Shown piece after piece: positions 28,553 through 36,168 of a DNA stretch of 64,000 nt. Source of the stretch: Candidatus Ulvibacter alkanivorans (GTDB lineage Bacteria; Bacteroidota; Bacteroidia; Flavobacteriales; Flavobacteriaceae); assembly GCF_003333325.1 (NCBI RefSeq), contig NZ_QOLC01000051.1, positions 1-64,000 on the forward strand, read 5' to 3'. Under the pieces are notes generated by a model that had not been told where the DNA came from, did not search any database, and saw only the letters and a program-made list of their open reading frames with translations. The first letter of the stretch is position 1, and each line of letters starts with the position of its first letter. A program made the translations under genes and the position numbers.

Positions 28553-29731
28553 ATGCTTCCGAAGAAACTTCAGAAAAAATTAGAAGAACGTAAAACAAAT
28601 AATTCGTTACGCGAGTTACGTGCTCAAAGTGATCTAATTGACTTTTCCTCGAACGACTATTTGGGTTTTAGCAAATCGAAAGCGATCTATAAACGAGCTG
28701 CCACTTTATTAAAAGAGCACGATTTAAGGTGTAATGGCGCTACCGGTTCACGACTGCTCACAGGAAATCATGCCCTATACCGCAAGGCGGAAGAATTCAT
28801 TGCAAACTTTCACGAGAGTGAGGCGGCCCTAATCTACAATAGTGGCTATGATGCGAACGTAGGATTTTTTAGCAGTGTCCCCCAACGGGATGACCTAATT
28901 TTGTTCGACGAGCTTTGTCATGCATCAATTCGGGACGGAATTAGAATGAGTGCGGCAAAAGCTTTTAAATTTAAACACAACGACCTACAGCAGTTGCAGC
29001 AGTTGCTGGCACAGCAGGGCTCTAAAGAAAAAACTGGGCTTAACCAACGAGAGACCTACGTGGTTACAGAATCTATTTTCTCTATGGATGGTGATGCGCC
29101 CGATCTTAACGCATTGGTTTCTTGTTGCAATGAATACGATTGTAAATTGATACTAGATGAAGCGCATGCAGTTGGGGTGTGTGGGGAAAATGGTGCTGGC
29201 TTGGTCCAACAGTTACAATTGTCGCAAGCTGTTTTCGCTCGTATAATTACCTTCGGAAAGGCCTTAGGTTGTCATGGAGCAGCTGTACTGTGTAATTCGC
29301 ATTTGAAATCGTACCTCGTTAATTTTAGCAGAAGTTTTATATACTCTACCGCTCTGCCTCCACATTCGGTGGCTACTATATTAGCTGCTTATGAAGCATT
29401 GAAAACAAGCAAAGCACATACCAACTTACAACAGGTATTAGGGCTATTTAGATCGAAATTAAACGAAAACGGACTCTCACCTTATTTTATCGAAAGTTCG
29501 GCTGCCATTCACAGCTGTGTGATACAAGGCAATGAGCAGGTCAAACAAATCGCGTTGCAACTTCAAAATGATGGTTTCGATATCAAGCCTATAATGAGTC
29601 CTACCGTACCTAAAGGACAAGAGCGACTTCGAATTTGCTTGCATAGTCATACAACCGAAAGTGAGCTCAACGCCTTGTTTAAAGCGCTGAAAAGTGCATT
29701 AAAAAACCTTGCTCCAATTCAATTAGATTAA
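28553..29731 (+). CDS. bioF: 8-amino-7-oxononanoate synthase
   Basis: The product has 392 residues, a PLP enzyme of the alpha-oxoamine synthase family. SSNDYLGF, GSGG-like NGATGSRLLTGN, FDELCHASIRDG, LDEAHAVGVCG and the lysine motif ITFGKALG are all present. It condenses a pimeloyl thioester with alanine, the first committed step of the biotin rings. bioD follows after 25 nt. Closely related enzymes (KBL, serine palmitoyltransferase) are disfavoured by the biotin neighbours. Confidence 0.93.
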   Translation: MLPKKLQKKLEERKTNNSLRELRAQSDLIDFSSNDYLGFSKSKAIYKRAATLLKEHDLRCNGATGSRLLTGNHALYRKAEEFIANFHESEAALIYNSGYDANVGFFSSVPQRDDLILFDELCHASIRDGIRMSAAKAFKFKHNDLQQLQQLLAQQGSKEKTGLNQRETYVVTESIFSMDGDAPDLNALVSCCNEYDCKLILDEAHAVGVCGENGAGLVQQLQLSQAVFARIITFGKALGCHGAAVLCNSHLKSYLVNFSRSFIYSTALPPHSVATILAAYEALKTSKAHTNLQQVLGLFRSKLNENGLSPYFIESSAAIHSCVIQGNEQVKQIALQLQNDGFDIKPIMSPTVPKGQERLRICLHSHTTESELNALFKALKSALKNLAPIQLD

Positions 29732-29743
29732 ATGTTGAGCCTG

Positions 29744-29751
29744 TATCTTTG
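29744..29751 (+). promoter_or_regulatory. Putative bioD -7 element
   Basis: TATCTTTG ends 5 nt before the bioD ATG at 29757. It repeats the exact sequence and spacing used by bioF, which suggests a second, internal leaderless promoter. Confidence 0.5.
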
Positions 29752-29756
29752 CAGGT

Positions 29757-30389
29757 ATGAATACAACTTATTTCATAACCGGAATTTCGACCGAAGTAGG
29801 TAAAACAGTTGCTTCGGCCATACTTACCGAGGCCCTTCAAGCAGATTACTGGAAGCCGGTGCAAGCAGGGGAGTTGGACAATACAGATACCAATAAAGTG
29901 CAACGATTGGTTTCTAATTCTAAGACCGTTTTTCACGAAAGTGCGTTTAATTTAACTGCACCGATGAGTCCGCACGCAGCTGCCGAAATCGACGGCGTAT
30001 CACTTTCAGCAAAAAAAATAAAACGCCCAAAGACCGAGAACAACTTGATCGTGGAAGGAGCCGGCGGATTACTAGTGCCTTTAAATGCTTCGGAAACTAT
30101 CATGGACCTTATTCATCCGGCCGATCGAGTGATAGTGGTGTCTAGACATTATTTAGGAAGTATAAATCATACGTTATTAACGGTCGAACAACTCAAGCAA
30201 CGTAATTTTGATGTCTTCGGAATTATTTTCAGTGGTGATGAACATCCTAGCAGCGAATCGATCATTGCCAAAATGAGTGGTGTAAAGATCCTAGGACGCA
30301 TTTCAGAAGAACCTTATTTTGATGAGAATGTGATTCGCGAATATGCCGAACTTTTTAGATCGAAGTTTAGCAAGACCAAAGACAAATAA
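29757..30389 (+). CDS. bioD: Dethiobiotin synthetase
   Basis: The product has 210 residues. The P-loop is FITGISTEVGKTV (residues 6-18), and the substrate regions KPVQAGE and the VEGAGGLLVPLN segment are intact. It closes the ureido ring of dethiobiotin with CO2 and ATP. It lies between bioF and bioA. Confidence 0.94.
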   Translation: MNTTYFITGISTEVGKTVASAILTEALQADYWKPVQAGELDNTDTNKVQRLVSNSKTVFHESAFNLTAPMSPHAAAEIDGVSLSAKKIKRPKTENNLIVEGAGGLLVPLNASETIMDLIHPADRVIVVSRHYLGSINHTLLTVEQLKQRNFDVFGIIFSGDEHPSSESIIAKMSGVKILGRISEEPYFDENVIREYAELFRSKFSKTKDK

Positions 30390-30409
30390 ATTTCTAGAAA
30401 CTCAAATAA

Positions 30410-31684
30410 ATGGCGAGCAAAAGTTTACAGCAGCGCGATCAAGCACATATTTGGCACCCTTTGACGCAACATCAAACCAGTGATGCACCTATTGGGATCG
30501 TTCAAGCGAAGGGAGCAGTGCTTTATGATGAGGAAGGAAATGAATATATAGACGGTATCGCGTCTTGGTATACTGCTATGTACGGCCATTGCAATCCGCA
30601 GATCACCTCTCGGGTATCACAGCAGTTGCTCACATTAGATCAGGTTGTTTTTACCGGTTTTACTCATGCCCCTGCGGTCGAACTATCTGAAAAACTTATT
30701 GCAATTCTTCCATCGGATCAACAAAAAATATTCTTTAACGATAATGGATCTACGGCAGTGGAGGCTGCTATTAAGATGGCATTGCAATATCATTTTAATC
30801 AAGGGCAAAAGCGAACTACACTTATTGCTTTCGAAAATGGCTTTCACGGCGATACATTTGGCGCAATGAGTGTTTCGGGCCTTTCGGTGTATAACGGTCC
30901 GTTCGAAGACTTTTTTTTAGAAGTAGTGCGAATTCCTGTTCCTACTAACCATAATGTGAAAAAAGTAGTGTCTCAATTAAAGCATTTGATCGACACTCAA
31001 CCGTGTGCGGCCTTTGTTTACGAACCGCTGGTACAAGGTGCCGCAGGCATGAAATTTCACGAGGCGGCAGCACTAGAGGAGCTGTTAAAGGTGTGCAAAG
31101 CAAATGACGTTTTATGTATAGCCGACGAAGTAATGACCGGGTTTGGAAAAACCGGCGTGCATTTCGCGTCTAACGTTTTGAATACTCAACCCGATATTAT
31201 GTGTTTGAGCAAGGCTCTAACTGCCGGCATGGCCGCTATGGGAATTACAAGTTGCACGCAGGCTGTTTATGATGCGTTCTTAGATGACGCCGTTGAAAAA
31301 GGGTTTCTTCATGCGCATACCTATAGTGCAAATCCGTTAGCCTGTTCGGCTGCGATCGCGGGGATCGATCTGTTAACTTCGGAAGACATTCAAGATGCAA
31401 TTCGACGGATAGCAGGACGACATCGCTCATTTTCAGAAAAAATAAAAGCACATCCAAAGGTTGAAGGCGTGCGTTGTAAGGGAGTCATTCTTGCGTTGGA
31501 ATTAGACGTTAGTATGGAGCGCTATGGTTCGGTACGAAATCAATTGTTTCGGCATTTTATGGATGCAGGTGTGTTTTTACGACCGTTGGGGAATACCATC
31601 TATGTACTCCCACCTTATGTTATTACCGATGCACAATTAGATAAGATCTACCAGAGTATAGAGCAGAGCTTTTTATTGTTCTAA
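30410..31684 (+). CDS. bioA: Adenosylmethionine-8-amino-7-oxononanoate aminotransferase
   Basis: The product has 424 residues. The N-terminal HIWHPLTQH, GIASWYTAMYGH, FNDNGSTAVEAAIKMA, the IADEVMTGFGKTG block and the PLP lysine in LSKALTAG identify BioA rather than other class III aminotransferases. It uses S-adenosylmethionine as amino donor. Its 3' end overlaps the convergent Coa1-like gene by 12 nt. Confidence 0.95.
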   Translation: MASKSLQQRDQAHIWHPLTQHQTSDAPIGIVQAKGAVLYDEEGNEYIDGIASWYTAMYGHCNPQITSRVSQQLLTLDQVVFTGFTHAPAVELSEKLIAILPSDQQKIFFNDNGSTAVEAAIKMALQYHFNQGQKRTTLIAFENGFHGDTFGAMSVSGLSVYNGPFEDFFLEVVRIPVPTNHNVKKVVSQLKHLIDTQPCAAFVYEPLVQGAAGMKFHEAAALEELLKVCKANDVLCIADEVMTGFGKTGVHFASNVLNTQPDIMCLSKALTAGMAAMGITSCTQAVYDAFLDDAVEKGFLHAHTYSANPLACSAAIAGIDLLTSEDIQDAIRRIAGRHRSFSEKIKAHPKVEGVRCKGVILALELDVSMERYGSVRNQLFRHFMDAGVFLRPLGNTIYVLPPYVITDAQLDKIYQSIEQSFLLF

Positions 31685-32110
31685 GGCCGGAGTTTCTTCT
31701 AATAGATCGACAGTTTCGCCTGTACCGGCTGCTTCGAAGCGTAGTGTTTCATATTCCCAATCATCGTTGGTCGTGCTGCCTAACACATGTATAATTCCGG
31801 CACCATTTGGGCCTTTAACCGGAATTTCGAAATCGGCCGTGCCATCTCCATTCGTATAATTAATATTGCCGCGAATCATTCCGTCTGCTTCAATGGGTTC
31901 TCCCAAAATTTCGACGGCTCGTTCATTTTGAGCTATTCTAGTAAAGGCTTCCTGATAAGGCTCAGATTCAGAAAAGATAGAAGTGACTCCAACAAAGACG
32001 GTGCCTACAAAAGCGATTATCAACACTATAAATAATAGGCAACCACTAACAGGAACAGCCCATTTCCAGTTTCTACCGAACCAATTTTTGCGACGAATAT
32101 TTTCTTCCAT
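31673..32110 (-). CDS. Coa1-like single-pass membrane protein
   Basis: The product has 145 residues: a basic N-terminus, one transmembrane helix at about residues 17-42 (WAVPVSGCLLFIVLIIAFVG) and a periplasmic domain with AVEILGEPIEADGMIRGN and a GPNGAGIIHVLG strand. This matches the Coa1/Tim21-like family, linked in eukaryotes to cytochrome oxidase assembly. It lies on the opposite strand between bioA and the ketoacyl synthase gene. There is no sequence hint of a link to biotin. Confidence 0.7.
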   Translation of the reverse strand: MEENIRRKNWFGRNWKWAVPVSGCLLFIVLIIAFVGTVFVGVTSIFSESEPYQEAFTRIAQNERAVEILGEPIEADGMIRGNINYTNGDGTADFEIPVKGPNGAGIIHVLGSTTNDDWEYETLRFEAAGTGETVDLLEETPALEQ

Positions 32111-32127
32111 TTAATGAAGCTTAGACT

Positions 32128-32148
32128 CGGTTCTAAACGGTAGAACCG
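32128..32148. promoter_or_regulatory. Inverted repeat in the divergent Coa1-like/KAS region
   Basis: CGGTTCTA and TAGAACCG form a perfect 8-bp inverted repeat around AACGG. It sits directly before the putative -7 element of the KAS gene and 18 nt from the divergent start, a position suited to an operator. Confidence 0.45.
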
Positions 32149-32149
32149 T

Positions 32150-32157
32150 TATTTTTG
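32150..32157 (+). promoter_or_regulatory. Putative KAS -7 element
   Basis: TATTTTTG fits TAnnTTTG, 17 nt before the TTG start at 32175. The preceding bases ACCGTTATTTT also occur upstream of bioB (near 33345). Confidence 0.45.
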
Positions 32158-32174
32158 CTCCAAAGTACAAAAAA

Positions 32175-33338
32175 TTGCAGCATAAAATATCAATTAACGG
32201 CATTGGCAGTATTTCTGCTTTAGGAACCAGTTCGCGTACCGTGTGGGATACGTACAAGAAAGGGCAGCCGTTATTTCATAAAAAAGCACTGCAAGATGAC
32301 ATTAGACCGGTTTGGGTTTCTGAAATTACTTCGGAAGCAACCTCGGAGCTCTTAAAACTTCAGCAAAAAAATACGTCCTACAGCAAACTAGATCGGTCGG
32401 TGTTATTGGCAATGCTCGCTACGAACAACGCCATTGGTTCTTATGATTTTCAAAATAAGAACGTGGCGATCAACATTGGTTCCTCACGTGGTGCTACAGG
32501 TCTTTTTGAAAAATATCATACCGATTATCTCACGAATAAACAAGTGTCTGCCTATACCTCTCCTACAACTACATTGGGAAATATATCTTCCTGGGTGGCA
32601 CAGGAGCTTGGAGTGGAAAGTCTTCATATAGATCATTCGGTAACTTGTTCTACCGCTATGCATGCACTGTTAAACGGGATAGCATGGTTGCAATCTGAAA
32701 TGGCCGATGTCTTTATTGCAGGCGGAAGTGAATCGGCATTAACTCCGTTCACTTTAGCCCAAATGCAGGCATTGAAGTTATATTCGAACCTAGCACATGA
32801 TTTTGCGTGCGAGTCGATGCGTTTTCAGAAAAAGAAAAATACCATGGTACTGGGGGAAGCTGCCGGTGTAGCTGTTCTAGAAAGAGGGGTATCTGATGCT
32901 AGTATGGCAGTCATAGAAGGCTTCGGATTTGCTTCGGAAACCTTAGAACATGGAAGTTCGATATCGAAGAATGCCGATTGTTTTCAGCGATCAATGAAAC
33001 GAGCCCTCGACAAAGCGGAACTTGAGACCGTAGATGTCGTCATCTTACATGCACCAGGAACGGTTAAAGGTGATATGGCCGAAAAAAATGCGATCGAGAA
33101 TGTATTTGAAGCTAGGTTGCCATTACTGACCTCCAACAAGTGGATGTTGGGGCATACATTTGCAGCTTCAGGAATGATGAGTATAGAAATGGGGATACAT
33201 ATGTTACAACATAATTCATTTATAGAGAACCCATTTTATGCAAATGCCAGGCACCTTCCGAAGGAATTAAAAACCATCATGATCAATGCGGTTGGATTTG
33301 GTGGAAATGCTGTTAGTATAATTCTCTCTAAACCTTAA
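32175..33338 (+). CDS. Beta-ketoacyl synthase of the biotin locus
   Basis: The product has 387 residues with a KAS I/II (FabF-like) thiolase fold. The triad is intact: Cys158 in VTCSTA, His292 in HAPGTVKGD and His327 in GHTFAASG, with Lys322 before it. The start is TTG, followed at once by the conserved first strand (KISINGIGSIS); no ATG is available upstream. It is followed 25 nt later by bioB. Since no bioC or bioH is seen in the window, a role in making the pimeloyl precursor is an attractive inference, but a general fatty-acid or secondary role cannot be excluded. Confidence 0.82.
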   Translation: MQHKISINGIGSISALGTSSRTVWDTYKKGQPLFHKKALQDDIRPVWVSEITSEATSELLKLQQKNTSYSKLDRSVLLAMLATNNAIGSYDFQNKNVAINIGSSRGATGLFEKYHTDYLTNKQVSAYTSPTTTLGNISSWVAQELGVESLHIDHSVTCSTAMHALLNGIAWLQSEMADVFIAGGSESALTPFTLAQMQALKLYSNLAHDFACESMRFQKKKNTMVLGEAAGVAVLERGVSDASMAVIEGFGFASETLEHGSSISKNADCFQRSMKRALDKAELETVDVVILHAPGTVKGDMAEKNAIENVFEARLPLLTSNKWMLGHTFAASGMMSIEMGIHMLQHNSFIENPFYANARHLPKELKTIMINAVGFGGNAVSIILSKP

Positions 33339-33358
33339 GGGGAAACCGTTATTTTAAT

Positions 33359-33366
33359 TATTTTTG
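33359..33366 (+). promoter_or_regulatory. Putative bioB -7 element
   Basis: TATTTTTG lies 18 nt before the ATG at 33385 and overlaps an in-frame TTG at 33364. If the promoter is used, translation must start at 33385. Confidence 0.4.
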
Positions 33367-33384
33367 AAATCATCACACGATTCT

Positions 33385-34473
33385 ATGAGTACGATAAAAC
33401 ACAACTGGACCAAAGAAGAAATACTAGAAATTTACAACAAGCCAATGATGGAGTTGCTTTACGAAGCAGCATCTGTTCATCGCGAATATCACGACCCTAA
33501 TCAGGTACAGGTATCTACCTTGTTGTCTATAAAAACCGGAGGCTGTCCCGAAGATTGTGGGTATTGTCCGCAGGCCGCACGTTACCACACCGATATTGAA
33601 GGGAACGATCTAATGACCGTTTCGCATGTAAAAGCACAAGCATTACGTGCAAAGGCATCGGGAAGTTCGCGTGTTTGTATGGGCGCTGCCTGGCGAAATG
33701 TAAAGGACGGGGAAGAGTTCGACCAAGTCTTGGAAATGGTGCGTACCATCAATAAATTAGATATGGAAGTGTGTTGTACCTTGGGGATGATCACCGAGAA
33801 TCAAGCGCAACGTCTAGCTGAAGCAGGATTGTATGCTTATAATCACAATTTAGATACCTCAGAAGACTATTACAAAGATGTAATCTCAACACGAGCCTAT
33901 CAAGACCGTATGGATACCATTGGAAACGTACGTAAGACCAATGTTACTGTTTGTAGCGGAGGAATTATAGGAATGGGAGAAGCCGTGGAAGATCGCGCTG
34001 GAATGCTGGTAGCCTTGGCGTCCTTAAGTCCGCAACCCGAAAGTGTACCCATTAATGCTTTGGTAGCTGTACCCGGAACACCAATGGAGGAAATAGAACC
34101 GATATCGATTTGGGAAATGATTCGTATGGTGGCTACTACCCGTATTGTTATGCCGCAAACCCAAGTGCGACTTTCTGCCGGAAGAACCGATATGAGCCGT
34201 GAAGGTCAGGCAATGTGCTTCTTCGCAGGGGCTAATTCGATCTTTGCAGGAGATAAATTGTTAACGACTCCTAATCCCGATGTGAACGAGGATATGGAGA
34301 TGTTCAAATTACTTGGACTACAACCTCAAAAACCTTTTGTGAAAAAGTCGCAGCCGGAAACGGTAGAAGCACAAGATTCGAAACACCTACCCTTGGGAGA
34401 AAAACCTCGCTGGTCACGACCCGGTCATGTAATTGAACGTAACGAGGCTGCCAAGGTAAAAGCAAAAAGATAA
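33385..34473 (+). CDS. bioB: Biotin synthase
   Basis: From ATG 33385 the product has 362 residues; a TTG seven codons upstream is the alternative start. It is a radical SAM enzyme with the cluster Cys54, Cys58 and Cys61 (CPEDCGYC). Later conserved parts include CMGAAWR, CCTLGMITENQA, YNHNLDTS, and the arginine ligand of the second cluster in QVRLSAGRTDMS. It inserts sulfur into dethiobiotin. It ends the biotin cluster, followed by a terminator. Confidence 0.96.
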   Translation: MSTIKHNWTKEEILEIYNKPMMELLYEAASVHREYHDPNQVQVSTLLSIKTGGCPEDCGYCPQAARYHTDIEGNDLMTVSHVKAQALRAKASGSSRVCMGAAWRNVKDGEEFDQVLEMVRTINKLDMEVCCTLGMITENQAQRLAEAGLYAYNHNLDTSEDYYKDVISTRAYQDRMDTIGNVRKTNVTVCSGGIIGMGEAVEDRAGMLVALASLSPQPESVPINALVAVPGTPMEEIEPISIWEMIRMVATTRIVMPQTQVRLSAGRTDMSREGQAMCFFAGANSIFAGDKLLTTPNPDVNEDMEMFKLLGLQPQKPFVKKSQPETVEAQDSKHLPLGEKPRWSRPGHVIERNEAAKVKAKR

Positions 34474-34500
34474 TATAAGTTAAATAGCGTCGTGTACTAT

Positions 34501-34525
34501 AAAAGTTGGCCGCCGCCAACTTTTT
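34501..34525 (+). terminator. Intrinsic terminator after bioB
   Basis: AAAAGTTGGC pairs fully with GCCAACTTTT around a 4-nt loop (CGCC), followed by one more T. It lies 27 nt after the bioB stop. Confidence 0.85.
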
Positions 34526-34586
34526 GTATTGAATTGGTGTCTGGATTGGTTATAATGCGATATTCATTCAATGGAACTAAATTGTT

Positions 34587-34594
34587 TAGTTTTG
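34587..34594 (+). promoter_or_regulatory. Putative -7 element of the cupin gene
   Basis: TAGTTTTG fits TAnnTTTG, 25 nt before the ATG at 34620. Confidence 0.45.
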
Positions 34595-34619
34595 TACCTT
34601 AGATTTGTTACACAATTGC

Positions 34620-35483
34620 ATGCAATTACAGGAGATAGACAGAGTAGAGACCATTAGTAAGGAAGATTTTCTTACGAAGTACTTTAAACCACAAAAACCG
34701 GTAGTGATTGAGCGTTTTGTGGAGGATTGGCCTGCTGTAAAGAAATGGGATCTTGACTATATGGCCGAGGTAGCAGGCGATAAGGAGGTACCGCTCTACG
34801 ACGATCGCCCGGTAACACATGAGGACGGATTTAACGAGCCGCATGCTAAGATGAACATGCGGGATTATATCGCGTTGTTAAAGCGAGAACCCACCAAGTA
34901 TCGTATTTTTCTTTGGAATATCCTTAAGGAGGTTCCGAAGTTACAAAACGATTTTTCATATCCCGACTTTGGCATTAGGCTTATGAAAGGGCTTCCTATG
35001 TTGTTCTTTGGGGGTACCGATTCGTATACTTTTATGCACTATGATATTGATCTTGCCAATATCTTTCATTTTCATTTCCACGGAAAGAAAGAGGTGATCT
35101 TGTTCGATCAAGATCAAAACGATTATCTATATAAGATTCCACATTCGTTAATAACGCGAGAAGACATCAACTTTGCCGATCCCGATTACCAGAAATGGCC
35201 GGCACTGAAGCAGGCGAAAGGTTTTAAAACACACCTTGAACACGGAGAAGTCTTGTATATGCCGGAAGGTTATTGGCACTATATGCGCTATATTACCCCC
35301 GGTTTTTCTATGAGCCTTAGAGCGATTGCCCGCAACCCTAAGAATTTAGGGAAAGCGATTTATAATATATTCTGGATGCGTCATTTCGACAACTTGATGC
35401 GACGTTGGAAGGGCCAAGAATGGATAGATCGTAAAAATGAAAAAGCGATCACAAGAACCCATAAGAAGTTAGGTCTTTCGTAA
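34620..35483 (+). CDS. JmjC-like cupin (cupin_8) oxygenase-type protein
   Basis: From ATG 34620 the product has 287 residues. The fold matches cupin-like/JmjC domain proteins related to factor-inhibiting HIF. A likely iron triad is His140 and Asp142 (FMHYDID) and distal His220 (GYWHY). The N-terminal KPVVIERFVEDWPAVKKW is typical of the family. It is probably a Fe(II)/2-oxoglutarate dioxygenase that modifies a protein or RNA; no substrate can be read from the sequence. The convergent neighbour is recX, 4 nt away. Confidence 0.85.
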   Translation: MQLQEIDRVETISKEDFLTKYFKPQKPVVIERFVEDWPAVKKWDLDYMAEVAGDKEVPLYDDRPVTHEDGFNEPHAKMNMRDYIALLKREPTKYRIFLWNILKEVPKLQNDFSYPDFGIRLMKGLPMLFFGGTDSYTFMHYDIDLANIFHFHFHGKKEVILFDQDQNDYLYKIPHSLITREDINFADPDYQKWPALKQAKGFKTHLEHGEVLYMPEGYWHYMRYITPGFSMSLRAIARNPKNLGKAIYNIFWMRHFDNLMRRWKGQEWIDRKNEKAITRTHKKLGLS

Positions 35484-35487
35484 ACGA

Positions 35488-35961
35488 TTACCTAATTTCA
35501 CGTACCGTTTCGTATACCATTTCCGATTCCCATCCGCGATACAGCAGATAATCGGCTAATTTTTTCTTTTTCTTCTGAAGGTTCTTCTCGGTAACTAATT
35601 GACCAAGTCGTTTCTTAACTAAGGCATCGAACGTTGCGTAATACTCGCTTTCCGGAATTTCTTTTAGCGCCAATGAAATATTGTACTTAGAAATATCACG
35701 AAATTTCAATTCTCGAACAATGCGTCGCTTGCCCCATTTCTTTGTTCGGAACTTACCACGAGCAAAGGCTTGAGCGAAACGCGTTTCGTTGAGGTAGTTA
35801 TTAGTAATAAGGTGATGGATGATCTGGTCGCACGCTTCGGGGATCATGCGTAATTGTTTTAATTTTTGAAGCACTTCTTTATGGCAGCGCTCACGATAGG
35901 CACAATAGCGTTCCATTCGCGCTTTGGCTTCATCTACCGTATATGTTTTATGCGTTTGCAT
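35488..35961 (-). CDS. recX: Regulatory protein RecX
   Basis: The product has 157 residues, all helical, with the three-helix repeats of RecX (RMERYCAYRERCHKEVLQKL, YLNETRFAQAFARGKFRTKKWGKRRI, LADYLLYRGWESEMVYETV). It modulates RecA filaments. recA is not adjacent here. Confidence 0.9.
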   Translation of the reverse strand: MQTHKTYTVDEAKARMERYCAYRERCHKEVLQKLKQLRMIPEACDQIIHHLITNNYLNETRFAQAFARGKFRTKKWGKRRIVRELKFRDISKYNISLALKEIPESEYYATFDALVKKRLGQLVTEKNLQKKKKKLADYLLYRGWESEMVYETVREIR

Positions 35962-36040
35962 GTAGCGAAGATAGCTAATCTCATGACTTTTTGCAGCTGA
36001 TATGTGCAGATGAAGTTTGCGTTAAGGAATGAGGGAAGCT

Positions 36041-36095
36041 ATCGTGTAGCCCCGAATGCCTGACCCGCCAGTGGCGGGTAACGCCCAAAAAAACA
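36041..36095. repeat. GC-rich palindromic spacer element
   Basis: Downstream of the rng terminator the spacer holds GCTA-TCGTG-TAGC and CCCGCC-AGT-GGCGGG (36064-36078), followed by AACGCC. The TGCCTGAC before it echoes the element at 24911-25024. It looks like a dispersed palindromic repeat; no ORF is supported. Confidence 0.5.
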
Positions 36096-36120
36096 AAAAG
36101 AAGATTGCCAAAATTTGGAC

Positions 36121-36166
36121 ATAAAAAAACCCTCTTTAGCTACAAGAAGTAACTTTGGAGGGTTTA
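36121..36166 (-). terminator. Intrinsic terminator of the RNase G gene
   Basis: On the minus strand an imperfect long hairpin is closed by AAACCCTC/GAGGGTTT (36127-36134 with 36158-36165) and followed by a run of T residues, directly after the stop at 36169. Confidence 0.8.
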
Positions 36167-36168
36167 AT

